A stretch of 64,000 nucleotides of DNA from Sulfitobacter sp. F26169L (GCF_026410285.1 NZ_JAPMLP010000004.1:489508-553507), one strand, 5' to 3'. Shown: positions 26,309-37,424, counted from the first letter of the stretch. Program-made: numbers and translations. The notes: generated by a model not told the origin, from the sequence alone.

Positions 26309-26994
26309 TAGATGCCTGCCAGTTTTGGAATATCGGTGAGATCATTAACTATATGTGTGGGGGTCCACGGTAAGCGGTCCACCGGATCGCCGGCGCGGTT
26401 TACCCATGCGGTTTCAAATCCGTAGCCGCTTGCGGCGGCGGCGTCCCATCCGTTGGAGGAGACAAAAAGCACTTCGGATTTGGTACAGTTGAATTCCGCA
26501 GCGACCAGATCGTAAACCCGTGCGTCGGGCTTGAACACGCCCACGGTTTCAACTGACAGCAGGGCATCAAGAGCCCCGCCGATGCCTGCGCTTTGCACCG
26601 CGCCACGCAGCATCGCGGGCGAGCCGTTGGACAGGATCGCGGTGTTCAGCCCCGAGCTTTTCAGGGATTTCAGCATGTCAGGCACTTCGCGATAGGCTTC
26701 CAATTCCCAATAGAGTTGCAGCAGGCGTTCACGTAATGCCGGATTGCCCGCATGGCCGGTTTTTTCCAACGCCCAGTCAAGACCCTCTTGGGTTATCTGC
26801 CAAAAATCGCAATGTGCGCCGGTGACTGCCCGTAACCAGCTGTATTGCAGTTGCTTTTGGCGCCAGTGTTCGGCCAGTTGGGGCCAGCTTTCGCTGATTG
26901 TGGCGTGGTCATCCTCTTGGGCTGCTTGCCGCGCTGCCGCGCTCACATCAAACAGTGTTCCGTAGGCGTCGAATATGCAGGTCGTGATGGTCAT
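26308..26994 (-). CDS. haloacid dehalogenase type II
   Basis: 228 residues from the ATG at 26994 (GAGG site five bases upstream); a longer frame upstream lacks homology. HAD motifs: CIFDAYGTLFDVSAAARQ with the nucleophilic Asp, AILSNGSPAMLRGAV, the lysine in GVFKPDARVYDLVAAE and the acidic loop VSSNGWDAAAASGYGF. The pair FDAYGTLFD and SSNGWDAAA is characteristic of L-2-haloacid dehalogenases, which replace the halogen with hydroxyl. First gene of the coupled operon. It is divergent from the FKBP-type isomerase gene. Confidence 0.9.
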   Translation of the reverse strand: MTITTCIFDAYGTLFDVSAAARQAAQEDDHATISESWPQLAEHWRQKQLQYSWLRAVTGAHCDFWQITQEGLDWALEKTGHAGNPALRERLLQLYWELEAYREVPDMLKSLKSSGLNTAILSNGSPAMLRGAVQSAGIGGALDALLSVETVGVFKPDARVYDLVAAEFNCTKSEVLFVSSNGWDAAAASGYGFETAWVNRAGDPVDRLPWTPTHIVNDLTDIPKLAGI

Positions 26995-27179
26995 TGCGGC
27001 CTCGCGCTGTTTGATATCCGGGTTGCGAGTACAGTGGCATGAGGCAGGCGCGCGGAAAAGGGCGAAATGGGGGTTGTGGTCGGGGAGCAGAGTTGAATAC
27101 ATAACCCCACCTTTTGAAGCACCCGCGCAGATACGCGGCCTTCACCCCAAATTTTCCCAGAAAAGACAGGAGACGACCT

Positions 27180-27614
27180 ATGGCCGAAGTTAAGGCAGGC
27201 GACACCGTACATTTGCACTATACCGGTACACTTTTGGACGGCACGACATTCGACAGCTCGGAAGGGCGCGACCCTTTGCAATTTGAAGTAGGTTCGGGCC
27301 AGATTATTCCGGGTCTGGATGTTGCGATCCCCGGAATGGTTGTGGGCGACAAGAAAACTGTAAAAATCGGCGCTGATGATGCATATGGGCAAGTGAACCC
27401 GGAAATGCGTCAGGCTGTGCCACGTGAGGGTATCCCGGCAGAAATACCGCTGGAGATCGGAACGCAATTGCAAATGCAAACGCCGGACGGACAGGCCATG
27501 CCTGTGACAGTGGTTGAAGTGGACGAAGCGACAGTCACGCTGGACGCGAACCACCCGTTGGCAGGCAAAGACCTGCAATTCGATATCGAACTGGTAAAGA
27601 TCGACGCGGCCTGA
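27180..27614 (+). CDS. FKBP-type peptidyl-prolyl isomerase (SlyD-like)
   Basis: 144 residues from the ATG at 27180, behind AGGAG. FKBP domain: VHLHYTGTLLDGTTFDSS, DPLQFEVGSGQIIPGLD, and the C-terminal strand FDIELVKID. An inserted flap domain from about residue 70 to 125 is the SlyD arrangement, with chaperone function in the family. The histidine-rich metal-binding tail of E. coli SlyD is absent. It accelerates proline isomerisation in folding proteins. The gene is monocistronic, with a terminator shared with irr. Confidence 0.9.
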   Translation: MAEVKAGDTVHLHYTGTLLDGTTFDSSEGRDPLQFEVGSGQIIPGLDVAIPGMVVGDKKTVKIGADDAYGQVNPEMRQAVPREGIPAEIPLEIGTQLQMQTPDGQAMPVTVVEVDEATVTLDANHPLAGKDLQFDIELVKIDAA

Positions 27615-27658
27615 ACGCTTTTGCCCGAGCTGTCTGATTGCGGACGGGAGGGCGGAAT

Positions 27659-27682
27659 GGATATTTAAGGCCAAAAGAAATA
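27659..27682 (+). repeat. interspersed repeat GGATATTT..GGCCAAAAGAAAT, copy 1
   Basis: Intergenic element: GGATATTT AA GGCCAAAAGAAATA. Two further copies occur at 31301 and 44519. Each follows the end of a gene. This copy lies directly before the terminator hairpin after the FKBP gene. I recall similar elements being frequent in Rhodobacteraceae intergenic DNA; this was not checked. Confidence 0.6.
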
Positions 27683-27683
27683 G

Positions 27684-27714
27684 ACGCCGTCCGTATGATC
27701 GGGCGGCGTTTTTT
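27684..27714. terminator. intrinsic terminator between the FKBP gene and irr
   Basis: Stem ACGCCGTCCG (27684-27693), 6-base loop, CGGGCGGCGT (27700-27709), one G-T pair, then a T run. It serves the forward FKBP gene. Reverse-strand irr ends 15 bases further on, so the same hairpin may stop that transcript. Confidence 0.8.
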
Positions 27715-27729
27715 ATTGAAATGGCGGGA

Positions 27730-28149
27730 TCAGGATTTTTTGCGCAGGCGGATGACCACATCAACAGATGCTATTTCCGCACCCTCAGGGGCATCCGGAA
27801 GTTGCGCGATCACCAGTTGGTCGGAGGGGGCGTCTGTCAGACGTGCCTCGTCCTCCCAAAAGAAGTGGGGATGGTCATGGGTATTGGTGTCGAAATAGCT
27901 GCGTGACCCGTCAACGGTAACTTCTTGCAGCAACCCGGCGTCGCAGAACGCGCGCAGCGTGTTGTACACCGTCGCCAGTGAAACGCTGTCAGGCCCGTCC
28001 TTTGCAGACTCAAAGAGGCCTTCTGCGGTGACGTGGCGGTGTTGGCCGTCACCAACCAACAGCGTGGCGAGTGTCACACGCTGACGTGTCGGACGAAGAC
28101 CCGCTTTGACAAGCCATTTGGTTCCGGTTTCCTGCTGGGTCTCTGACAT
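27730..28149 (-). CDS. irr: iron response regulator Irr (Fur family)
   Basis: 139 residues from the ATG at 28149. Fur-family winged helix: KAGLRPTRQRVTLATLLVGD, then DSVSLATVYNTLRAFCDAGLLQEV. The dimer domain has the heme- or metal-binding stretch THDHPHFFWEDE in place of the normal Fur metal sites, which is the Irr pattern. Irr represses or activates iron genes in response to heme in alphaproteobacteria. It is divergent from fabA, an arrangement I recall as common in Rhodobacteraceae. No classic ICE box can be seen by eye in the shared upstream region. Confidence 0.88.
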   Translation of the reverse strand: MSETQQETGTKWLVKAGLRPTRQRVTLATLLVGDGQHRHVTAEGLFESAKDGPDSVSLATVYNTLRAFCDAGLLQEVTVDGSRSYFDTNTHDHPHFFWEDEARLTDAPSDQLVIAQLPDAPEGAEIASVDVVIRLRKKS

Positions 28150-28355
28150 AATTAGCCTCTGTAAGAACTTAGGCCAATATAAGGGGGGAACCGGGCAGTT
28201 TTCAATTGCAAATGCTACAGAAGACGCGGTGAGCGCCACAGACGCGGCGTATTTGGTCGTGCAGTTTGCCGGTCGCATTACAGAGCGCCCCCCTTGCAGC
28301 GACACAATCCACGGTGTTAGGTGAAAGATAACTTGAAGACGTGCAGGAGAAAAAT

Positions 28356-28865
28356 ATGGCAGATTACCCCACCAGTTTTGACAAGGAAGACCTGTTGAAA
28401 TGTGCGCGCGGTGAATTGTTTGGTGAGGGAAATGCCCAATTGCCGGCCCCTCCGATGCTGATGATGGACCGGATTACCGAAGTGTCTGCCGATGGCGGCG
28501 CGCACGGTAAGGGCCATATCATCGCCGAGTTTGATATCACGCCGGATCTTTGGTTTTTTGACTGCCATTTTCCCGGAAACCCGATCATGCCGGGTTGTCT
28601 GGGCCTGGATGGATTGTGGCAGCTGACGGGGTTTAACCTTGGTTGGCGCGGCTGGTTGGGGCGTGGCTATGCGCTGGGCGTAGGTGAGGTGAAGCTGAAA
28701 GGGATGGTGCGGCCGGATCGAAAGATGCTGACCTACAAGATTGATTTTACCAAAGCTATCCAGACCCGCCGTCTGACTATGGGTGTGGCAAGTGGTACTG
28801 TCGAAGCGGACGGCGAACTGATTTATGAAGTGACGGATATGAAAGTTGCGTTGTCCGAAAGCTGA
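28356..28865 (+). CDS. fabA: 3-hydroxydecanoyl-ACP dehydratase/isomerase
   Basis: 169 residues from the ATG at 28356, behind CAGGAG. FabA makes trans-2- and cis-3-decenoyl-ACP, the branch point of anaerobic unsaturated fatty acid synthesis. Motifs: [18 protein letters not shown] and [18 protein letters not shown], which contains the catalytic His and Asp. Length matches E. coli FabA (172). The gene is followed by fabB and fabI on the same strand, forming the unsaturated fatty acid block. The gap of 301 bases before fabB is long for a co-transcribed pair. Confidence 0.95.
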   Translation: MADYPTSFDKEDLLKCARGELFGEGNAQLPAPPMLMMDRITEVSADGGAHGKGHIIAEFDITPDLWFFDCHFPGNPIMPGCLGLDGLWQLTGFNLGWRGWLGRGYALGVGEVKLKGMVRPDRKMLTYKIDFTKAIQTRRLTMGVASGTVEADGELIYEVTDMKVALSES

Positions 28866-29166
28866 CCCTTGGGATCAGAGCGGTTTGCGGGTCGGGCGAG
28901 AAATGTCGCGATTAATTAAGGAAGTGACTGATCCGGCGTCGGTCGTGGCGTTGCATTACAGTGTTCGCGCTTTCGTTTCGGGGTGATCAACGTTTCTGGA
29001 GTGTTTTGGCTTGGCGCTGTTTTCGAGGTTTGCCGAAGTTTACAAAGCGTTGATGTTTCAGAGCCAAAGCGTTACCGCTTCGGCACCTACGAGATGGGTC
29101 TAGCTGCTTGCGCCATGGTGCGGGCCTGTTTTAGGATTGAATAGACAAATTTAGGGAGTGCTGCAC
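28866..29166. other. 301-base intergenic region between fabA and fabB
   Basis: No gene or clear RNA is seen. A hairpin GCCAAAGCG-TTAC-CGCTTCGGC (29063-29084, one mismatch) is the only structure I notice, and it has no T run. The region is large enough to hold a promoter for fabB, but no convincing -35/-10 pair was found by eye. Confidence 0.5.
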
Positions 29167-30396
29167 ATGCGCCGCGTCGTCGTCACAGGGTTGGGCATTG
29201 TCTCATCCATCGGAAACAATGCAACCGAAGTGAAAGCATCGCTCAAAGCGGGGACGAGTGGCATTGTCGCGTCTGATGAGATGGCCGAGCATGGGTTTCG
29301 CAGCCGGATCGCCGGTACGCTGAAGATTGACCCGTCCGAACATATCGACAAGCGCACCTATCGCTTCATGGGGCCGGGAGCGGCTTATGCTTATCTGGCA
29401 ATGGGGCAGGCGATTGAAGATGCGGGACTGGGCGAGGAAATCATCTCCAACCCGCGTACCGGGCTGGTCGCGGGCTCCGGTGGGCCGTCGACATCGGCGA
29501 TGCTGACCGCGCATGAAGTGGTGAAAAACACTGGTGCGACCAAGCGCATCGGACCATTTGCGGTGCCGAAGTGCATGAGTTCGACTGTAAGCGCGAACCT
29601 TTCGACAGCGTATAAGATCAAAGGCATTAACTATTCCATCACTTCCGCATGCTCCACATCCCTGCACTGTATCGGCAATGCGGCAGAGCAGATTATGCTG
29701 GGCAAACAGGATGTGATGTTTGCCGGTGGCGGCGAGGAATTGGATTGGACCCTGTCATGTCTGTTTGACGCGATGGGTGCAATGAGCAGCAAGTATAACG
29801 ACACGCCGGAGCTTGCCTCACGTGCGTTTGATCAGGACCGTGACGGCTTTGTAATTTCCGGCGGTGGCGGGATGGTTGTGCTTGAGGACCTCGAGCATGC
29901 TCTTGCACGTGGTGCAAAGATTTATGCCGAAGTGACAGGGTATGCGGCGACTTCGGATGGCCATGATATGGTTGCGCCCAGCGGCGAGGGGGGCGAACGT
30001 GCGATGCGCTTGGCGCTGTCCACGCTGCCCGAGGGCCGCAAGGTGAGCTATATAAACGCCCACGGTACCTCTACGCCAGTCGGCGATGTGGGCGAGATTG
30101 AAGCCGTCCGCCGTGTGTTCGGGCAGGGCAGCACGCCACCCGTGAGTTCGACCAAATCGATGACCGGCCATGCGCAGGGGGCTGCGGGGGCTTTGGAGGC
30201 GATCTTCTGTCTGCTGATGCTGGAAGACGATTTCATCACCCCATCGATCAACGTGCAAACTTTGGACGAACGACTTGATCCGTCAGAGATTGCAATGGAG
30301 CGTGTGGACAATGCCGGACTGGATTCAGTGATGACGAATTCGTTCGGATTTGGCGGCACCAACGGATCGATGATCCTTTCTAAGTATCAAGGGTAA
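29167..30396 (+). CDS. fabB: 3-oxoacyl-ACP synthase I
   Basis: 409 residues from the ATG at 29167 (AGGGAG 8 bases before; a GTG at 29158 is too close to it). Condensing enzyme with the Cys-His-His triad: [12 protein letters not shown] (Cys), [11 protein letters not shown] (His) and [12 protein letters not shown] (His). C-terminal end [16 protein letters not shown]. FabB elongates unsaturated acyl-ACP produced by FabA, so the two act in one pathway. fabI follows after 11 bases. Confidence 0.95.
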   Translation: MRRVVVTGLGIVSSIGNNATEVKASLKAGTSGIVASDEMAEHGFRSRIAGTLKIDPSEHIDKRTYRFMGPGAAYAYLAMGQAIEDAGLGEEIISNPRTGLVAGSGGPSTSAMLTAHEVVKNTGATKRIGPFAVPKCMSSTVSANLSTAYKIKGINYSITSACSTSLHCIGNAAEQIMLGKQDVMFAGGGEELDWTLSCLFDAMGAMSSKYNDTPELASRAFDQDRDGFVISGGGGMVVLEDLEHALARGAKIYAEVTGYAATSDGHDMVAPSGEGGERAMRLALSTLPEGRKVSYINAHGTSTPVGDVGEIEAVRRVFGQGSTPPVSSTKSMTGHAQGAAGALEAIFCLLMLEDDFITPSINVQTLDERLDPSEIAMERVDNAGLDSVMTNSFGFGGTNGSMILSKYQG

Positions 30397-30407
30397 GGAT
30401 CGCACAT

Positions 30408-31199
30408 ATGAACGGGATGTTAACTGGCAAGCGCGGGCTGATCATGGGGGTCGCGAACGAACGCTCCATCGCGTGGGGTATTGCAAAGGCGATGGCGCAA
30501 GCGGGAGCGGAACTGGCATTTACCTATCAGGGGGATGCGTTCGGTTCGCGACTTAAGCCGCTGGCAGAAAGTGTCGGGTCGGATTTCATGGTTGATGTGG
30601 ATGTGACCGATGATGCATCACTGGATGCCGCGTTCGATCAACTTGGCGGGCGCTGGCCGACCATTGATTTTGTGGTTCATGCGATAGCGTTTTCCGACAA
30701 GTCCGAGTTGACGGGGCGGTTCTTGAACACGTCGCGGGCGAATTTCAAGAATTCCATGGATATCTCGGCATATAGCTTTATCGAAGTTGCGCGCCGGGCA
30801 CATCCGATGATGGTGGAGAATGGTGGCACTTTGCTGACATTGACCTATCAAGGCTCCAACAAGGTCGTGCCGAACTATAACGTGATGGGTGTGGCGAAAG
30901 CCGCGCTTGAAAGTGCGACACGCTATCTGGCGAATGATCTGGGGCCGGAGGGTATTCGGGTGAATGCAATTTCGCCCGGACCGATGAAGACGCTGGCGGG
31001 TGCCGCTATTGGTGGCGCGCGCAAAACCTACAAACATACTGACCAGAACGCGCCGATGCGCGCAAATGCGACATTGGAAGCGGTGGGGGGGACGGCGGTT
31101 TATCTGGCGTCGGATGCCGGAGCTTGTACAACCGGCGAGATCATCCATGTGGATGGCGGATACCACGTCTTGGGGATGCCGCAGGGCGAGAACCTTTAA
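30408..31199 (+). CDS. fabI: enoyl-ACP reductase (NADH)
   Basis: 263 residues, short-chain dehydrogenase fold adapted for enoyl-ACP. Motifs: GLIMGVANERSIAWGIAKAMA for cofactor binding, the acyl-site tyrosine in LTYQGSNKVVPNYNVMG, with Y-x6-K spanning YNVMGVAK. Closing strands TGEIIHVDGGYHVLGM. FabI completes each round of fatty acid elongation. Last gene of the fabA-fabB-fabI block and convergent with kdsA. Confidence 0.95.
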   Translation: MNGMLTGKRGLIMGVANERSIAWGIAKAMAQAGAELAFTYQGDAFGSRLKPLAESVGSDFMVDVDVTDDASLDAAFDQLGGRWPTIDFVVHAIAFSDKSELTGRFLNTSRANFKNSMDISAYSFIEVARRAHPMMVENGGTLLTLTYQGSNKVVPNYNVMGVAKAALESATRYLANDLGPEGIRVNAISPGPMKTLAGAAIGGARKTYKHTDQNAPMRANATLEAVGGTAVYLASDAGACTTGEIIHVDGGYHVLGMPQGENL

Positions 31200-31271
31200 C
31201 AGCGATACACAGAGCTTTTTTGCGTTATTTTACAAATGCGCTTTGTAGCCGCGTCGCGGGGGCGCTGCCCC

Positions 31272-31294
31272 GTCTCCGGCCTATGGCCGGAGAC
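31272..31294. terminator. hairpin between convergent fabI and kdsA
   Basis: GTCTCCGGCC (31272-31281), loop TAT, GGCCGGAGAC (31285-31294), perfect. No clear T run, but it lies between the two convergent gene ends and directly precedes a copy of the interspersed repeat, so it may be part of that element. Confidence 0.5.
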
Positions 31295-31300
31295 TCCCCG

Positions 31301-31325
31301 GGATAATTATGGCCAAAAGAAAATA
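31301..31325 (+). repeat. interspersed repeat GGATAATT..GGCCAAAAGAAA, copy 2
   Basis: GGATAATTATGGCCAAAAGA followed by AAATA. Second of three copies in the window. Here it follows CCCCG and a strong GC-rich palindrome in the fabI-kdsA gap. Confidence 0.6.
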
Positions 31326-31327
31326 GG

Positions 31328-33300
<1,973 letters not shown>

Positions 33301-33392
33301 GTACATGAGTCTAGTGGCTGCGCGGCGGCGCTGCACGTGGTTTTTGTTCAAATTGTCAAATTTCGGCCGTGATTGGTAACTAATCTGACGAA

Positions 33393-33773
33393 ATGACTTT
33401 TTCAGAGACATACCGCGAAGAGCGGCAAATTACACGTCGCTCACGGGCGCGCACCGCGCGTTTTCTGGGCCGCGTTATCGGTTTTGGACTCACAGCCTGT
33501 CTGGTGGTCGCTTTGCGCACAGACCCGCAGTTGCGCGCGATGGTCGAAAATGCGGCGCTGGCGGTGATGGGGACATCTGATACCGGCCAGACAGCGAATC
33601 CCGGCGAGGTTCAGGCAGAGGCCATACGCAGTTTGGGATATGCGCCTGACAGTGGTGAAGCGCACGCGATCCAGACGTTCGGCCCGTCCGATGCGTCGGC
33701 GAAAAATGCCTCGCCGCGGGTGGGACAGATGCCGGTAAGCCGTGTAAAAATCAATCGCGCGGGTTCCGACTGA
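33393..33773 (+). CDS. hypothetical protein with one membrane segment
   Basis: 126 residues. Basic N-terminal stretch (RRSRARTARFLGR) followed by a single hydrophobic segment (VIGFGLTACLVVAL, about residues 28-42), then a polar tail of about 85 residues rich in Ala, Ser, Gly and Pro with no recognisable domain. This fits a membrane protein anchored with its tail outside the cytoplasm, though topology is inference. Gene is alone, divergent from the RNA methyltransferase and convergent with the glycosyltransferase-like gene. No function is known to me. Confidence 0.6.
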   Translation: MTFSETYREERQITRRSRARTARFLGRVIGFGLTACLVVALRTDPQLRAMVENAALAVMGTSDTGQTANPGEVQAEAIRSLGYAPDSGEAHAIQTFGPSDASAKNASPRVGQMPVSRVKINRAGSD

Positions 33774-33845
33774 GAGCGATGGCTGGAAGGATAGGGGACA
33801 CCTGACTAATTCAGCGCTGGTGCCTGTTTAAGAAAAGCTGGGACA

Positions 33846-33862
33846 TTTTCCTTTGAGGAAAA
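33846..33862. terminator. short hairpin in the convergent gap
   Basis: TTTTCCT (33846-33852), loop TTG, AGGAAAA (33856-33862), perfect 7-base stem between the convergent ends at 33773 and 33896. Low GC and no T run, so the assignment is tentative. Confidence 0.3.
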
Positions 33863-33895
33863 GCTCTCTCTTCCGTTAAACATAGCGACCTGCGC

Positions 33896-34765
33896 TCAAA
33901 ACCATTGGCCGGGTTCCATGAGGCCCAAGTCCAGCAGTTGACGGGAATGCCACTCAAACGGGGCAGAGTTATGCCACTTGAAGGTATTGATCTCGTACCG
34001 GCTTCCGGGATTAAGCTTGAGCGCTTTGGCTGTGCGGAAAGAGCAGACAGTGGCGGTGATGTTGTGATGCCACGGGCAGGCGTAGGTGTTGTACTCTTCG
34101 TCTGAAAACGTGTGATCCTCGCGCAGGCGCAATCCTGGGGTGGCGCGAAACAATGCGATGCGGTCAATCTTGCGGCGGGCGGGGGGGACGTGTTCTTCGT
34201 AACGCCAGCGAAGCCCGCCGAAGAAATCAAGCTGGCGTTCTTTCGGATGTCCGTCGTTTGCAGGATCATGGCGGGCCAGCGCATAATAGCCAGAGCGGTC
34301 CAGATGCGCGCGCTCCAGTGATACGGCGTCGGGGTAAACATCAAGGTCATCGGCATAAAGGTCGATGATATAGGTAAGCATGGCGGAACGGCGTTCCTCC
34401 GCATGAAATGCCAACATTTCCGTGACAGCGCGTGTTTCGCAAAATGGATAGAACAGATATTCTGCATTGTAACAGTAATAAATCCACTGCCCTTGGGCCG
34501 CGTCGATGATGGTGTTGATTGCGGCTTCGGTGGCGCCTTCTAGTGACACATTGTAATCAATGCGGTGGACCGTTTCCTGCAAATCGCGGGGCAGATCAAA
34601 CAGCGCGGGCATCAGGGCCAGTACATGGGAAAAACCTGATTGCAGATGGTGGCGCAGTGTTGTGTCGACTTCGACATCGTCTTCGACCAGAATAACCGCG
34701 ATCGGCCCTTTGGAAAGAGCGGCGCGCTGTGTCGTTATAAACTGGTCAAGCGAGGTGTAGTGCAT
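33896..34765 (-). CDS. glycosyltransferase family 2-like protein
   Basis: 289 residues. The N-terminal half suggests a GT-A-like fold: FITTQRAALSKGPIAVILVEDDVEVDTTLRHH, then HVLALMP, QWIYYCYNAEYLFYPF in the middle, and PWHHNITATVCSF near the end. The DAAQGQWIYYCYNAEY segment resembles the DXD-containing region of family 2 enzymes of the glycosyltransferase-92/Glyco_tranf_2_4 kind. No signal peptide or membrane segment. Acceptor and sugar donor unknown. The call rests on weak similarity in pattern, so another function is possible. Confidence 0.5.
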   Translation of the reverse strand: MHYTSLDQFITTQRAALSKGPIAVILVEDDVEVDTTLRHHLQSGFSHVLALMPALFDLPRDLQETVHRIDYNVSLEGATEAAINTIIDAAQGQWIYYCYNAEYLFYPFCETRAVTEMLAFHAEERRSAMLTYIIDLYADDLDVYPDAVSLERAHLDRSGYYALARHDPANDGHPKERQLDFFGGLRWRYEEHVPPARRKIDRIALFRATPGLRLREDHTFSDEEYNTYACPWHHNITATVCSFRTAKALKLNPGSRYEINTFKWHNSAPFEWHSRQLLDLGLMEPGQWF

Positions 34766-34901
34766 CTGGTACTTTCAGCGCGGCATCGACGTTGTTGGGT
34801 TTTGTCATAGAATCGGTTAAATCGCCGTGCATTGCAAGATGCAGCGCGCGCTGATAGTCCGCGCGCTATCCCATCCACACGATTATCCGCAGGCGGTCCC
34901 C

Positions 34902-36230
34902 ATGTCAGATACCAAAACCGATCCAAAAACAATCGGGCCCAAAAAGCTGTTTATCAAGACTTACGGCTGTCAGATGAACGTTTACGACAGCGAGCGGATG
35001 GCAGAAAGCCTTGAAGGGTATGTGCAGACCGATACCGCAGAAGATGCGGATATGATCCTGCTTAATACTTGCCACATTCGCGAAAAAGCGGCGGAAAAGG
35101 TTTATTCGGAACTGGGCCGCATGAAGCCGCTGAAAGAGCTGAACCCCGATCTGAAAATCGGTGTGACCGGATGTGTTGCGCAGGCCGAAGGCGAAGAGAT
35201 CATGCGGCGCCAGCCTGCTGTCGATCTGGTGGTTGGTCCGCAATCCTATCACCGCTTGCCACAGATGGAGGCGCGTGTGCGCGCGGGCCATACCGCGCTG
35301 GACACGGACTTCCCCGAAGAAGACAAGTTCAATCACCTCAAAGGGCGCGGCGGCAAGGCAAAGCGCGCGCCTGCGGCGTTTTTGACAGTGCAGGAGGGGT
35401 GCGACAAATTCTGCGCGTTCTGCGTTGTGCCCTACACCCGGGGTGCCGAGGTGTCGCGCCCTGCGGAACGTGTTGTGCGTGAAGCGCAGGAACTGGTTGA
35501 GCGCGGTGTGCGCGAGGTTACGCTGCTGGGCCAGAACGTAAACGCTTATCACGGGGGCATGACACTAGCGCAATTGATCCGCGCACTGGCAAAAGTCGAC
35601 GGGCTTGAGCGTATCCGCTACACCACCAGCCACCCCAACGATATGGACGATGATCTGATCGCAGCCCATGCGGATACGGATAAGCTTATGCCGTACCTGC
35701 ATCTTCCTGTGCAATCAGGCAGCGACAAAATCCTCAAAAGGATGAACCGCAGTCACACCGCCGAAAGCTATCTGCGCCTGATCGAACGTATTCGCGCGGT
35801 GCGCCCCGACATTATGATGTCCGGTGATTTCATAGTGGGTTTCCCCGAAGAAACCGAAGCCGATTTTCAGGCCACCATGGATTTAGTCGAGGAAGTGAAC
35901 TACGGCTACGCCTACAGCTTTAAATATTCCACCCGTCCGGGAACGCCAGCGGCGACACGCGCGCAGGTCGATCCCGCGGAGGCGGACGAGCGTTTGCAGC
36001 GCCTTCAGGCGCTTATCACGCGCCAGCAGCGCGCCATTCAGGAAGGCATGGTCGGGCGTGATCTGTCTGTTCTGGTTGAAAAGGCAGGGCGCAAGGGTGG
36101 TCAGATGCTGGGCAAATCCGAGTATCTGCATGCGGTGCACATCGAGGACGCAACCGCGCAGATCGGTGATGTTGTGCCGGTGCGGATAACAAAGGCGATG
36201 ACCAACTCGCTTACAGCGCAACAAATATAG
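34902..36230 (+). CDS. miaB: tRNA-2-methylthio-N6-dimethylallyladenosine synthase
   Basis: 442 residues from the ATG at 34902. MiaB adds a methylthio group to position 37 of tRNAs reading U-starting codons. The N-terminal UPF0004 cysteines are in [22 protein letters not shown] and TGCVAQAEG, and the radical SAM cluster is [15 protein letters not shown]. Further motifs: [26 protein letters not shown], and a C-terminal TRAM-like region. All Fe-S ligands are present. The gene is divergent from the glycosyltransferase-like gene. Confidence 0.95.
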   Translation: MSDTKTDPKTIGPKKLFIKTYGCQMNVYDSERMAESLEGYVQTDTAEDADMILLNTCHIREKAAEKVYSELGRMKPLKELNPDLKIGVTGCVAQAEGEEIMRRQPAVDLVVGPQSYHRLPQMEARVRAGHTALDTDFPEEDKFNHLKGRGGKAKRAPAAFLTVQEGCDKFCAFCVVPYTRGAEVSRPAERVVREAQELVERGVREVTLLGQNVNAYHGGMTLAQLIRALAKVDGLERIRYTTSHPNDMDDDLIAAHADTDKLMPYLHLPVQSGSDKILKRMNRSHTAESYLRLIERIRAVRPDIMMSGDFIVGFPEETEADFQATMDLVEEVNYGYAYSFKYSTRPGTPAATRAQVDPAEADERLQRLQALITRQQRAIQEGMVGRDLSVLVEKAGRKGGQMLGKSEYLHAVHIEDATAQIGDVVPVRITKAMTNSLTAQQI

Positions 36231-36473
36231 GGCTGCACACCACGCGGATGAGACGGCCCAACTGACACAAAAAAGCCACATTTTCTGGCTGCATTCCTTT
36301 GCGTCATGCACTTGATGTAACATAATCCACTGGAATTGGGGCTTTTTGGGGGGCTAAGATACTATATCTGGCACATAGTCCTTTCCTCGCTCGGAAGTTT
36401 TGCCTAACCTGTAACCGTGTGAAGTTTACTGTCGCGGGCTATTTGCCTGTCTGGGGGCTTCAGGGGGAATAGA

Positions 36474-37064
36474 ATGAGGAAAAAAGCTGTGGCAGACACA
36501 CTTTTCAAAGCGGTACGGCTGACGGCCGGCGCGGCGCTCGTTGCGGTTTTGGCACTACAGGGCGCCGCAGTTGACGCGCAGACCAAATCACAACGCGGCA
36601 AGGACAAAGGCCAGTATATTCCAACAATCTGGGTTGATCCGGACGGATGTGAACACTGGGTCATGGATGATGGCGTAGAAGGTTATATGTCGCCGCACAC
36701 CAACCGTCAGGGTATTCCGGTCTGCCGCCGGGGTAATGTCTGCGGCGTTATGCAGAGCGACCAGTTCTTTGCCACAGACAGTGCGCGCATTTCCAAGCAC
36801 GGTCAGGCTCGCCTGCGGGATTTCTTCAGAAGTACGAACGCAACCAGCTATATCATTACAGGGCACACAGACAGCCGTGCTTCTGACGGGTATAATATGC
36901 GCCTGTCGCTGAATCGCGCGAATTCTGTTGCAAAAGTTGCGCAGTCAACCGGTGCGCGTATTGCCGATGTCCGCGGGTACGGCGAACGCCAGCCCGCTGC
37001 TTCCAACCGCACATCATCAGGCATGGCAAAGAACCGCCGCGTCGAAATTATTTGTATTCGCTAA
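36474..37064 (+). CDS. OmpA-domain protein carrying a 33-residue WVDP/CxHW motif
   Basis: 196 residues with a signal peptide (about 1-35, ending VDAQ). Residues 52-84 form a distinctive block starting IWVDPDGCEHW, continuing DDGVEGY and ending GIPVC, with two cysteines that could pair. Residues 95-195 are an OmpA C-terminal peptidoglycan-binding domain: FFATDSARISKHG, IITGHTDSRASDGYNMRLSLNRA, RGYGERQPAASN and NRRVEIICIR. The same 33-residue block recurs in the lipoprotein gene 12 bases downstream. OmpA domains bind diaminopimelate in the cell wall; the role of the extra block is unknown. Confidence 0.85.
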   Translation: MRKKAVADTLFKAVRLTAGAALVAVLALQGAAVDAQTKSQRGKDKGQYIPTIWVDPDGCEHWVMDDGVEGYMSPHTNRQGIPVCRRGNVCGVMQSDQFFATDSARISKHGQARLRDFFRSTNATSYIITGHTDSRASDGYNMRLSLNRANSVAKVAQSTGARIADVRGYGERQPAASNRTSSGMAKNRRVEIICIR

Positions 37065-37076
37065 GGACACAAGCAC

Positions 37077-37397
37077 ATGAACATTTTTAAAATCACCGCG
37101 CTTGTTGGTTTGGCGGCGCTTGTCTCCGCCTGTGAAGATTTCCAGATAACCGAGCAGGGACCGGACAAGTCCATTGACCGTGGTATCGACAAAAAGCACC
37201 TGAGCCAGTTGAAAGCGGGCATCTGGGTTGACCCGAACGGTTGTGACCACTGGATCATCGACGATGGCGTCGAAGGATACCTTTCCGCGCGTCTGGACAA
37301 ATACGGCAAGCCCGTCTGCTCCGGTGTGGCACCACCGACCCAGACTGTGGGTGACTTCAAACAGGGCGCAACAGGTATCATCGGCGATCCGATCTGA
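37077..37397 (+). CDS. lipoprotein sharing the WVDP/CxHW motif with its upstream neighbour
   Basis: 106 residues. Lipoprotein signal peptide with lipobox LVSAC at Cys19. Residues 49-81 are the same motif block as in the OmpA-domain protein (IWVDPNGCDHW, DDGVEGY, GKPVC); I count 21 identities over 33 positions. The remaining N- and C-terminal parts show no recognised domain. The start lies 12 bases after the OmpA-gene stop, so the two are co-transcribed. A terminator follows. I infer that the pair works at the same outer membrane or wall location; the biochemical role is unknown. Confidence 0.85.
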   Translation: MNIFKITALVGLAALVSACEDFQITEQGPDKSIDRGIDKKHLSQLKAGIWVDPNGCDHWIIDDGVEGYLSARLDKYGKPVCSGVAPPTQTVGDFKQGATGIIGDPI

Positions 37398-37424
37398 TTT
37401 TGTTGCACCGGGAAGATATCAAAC

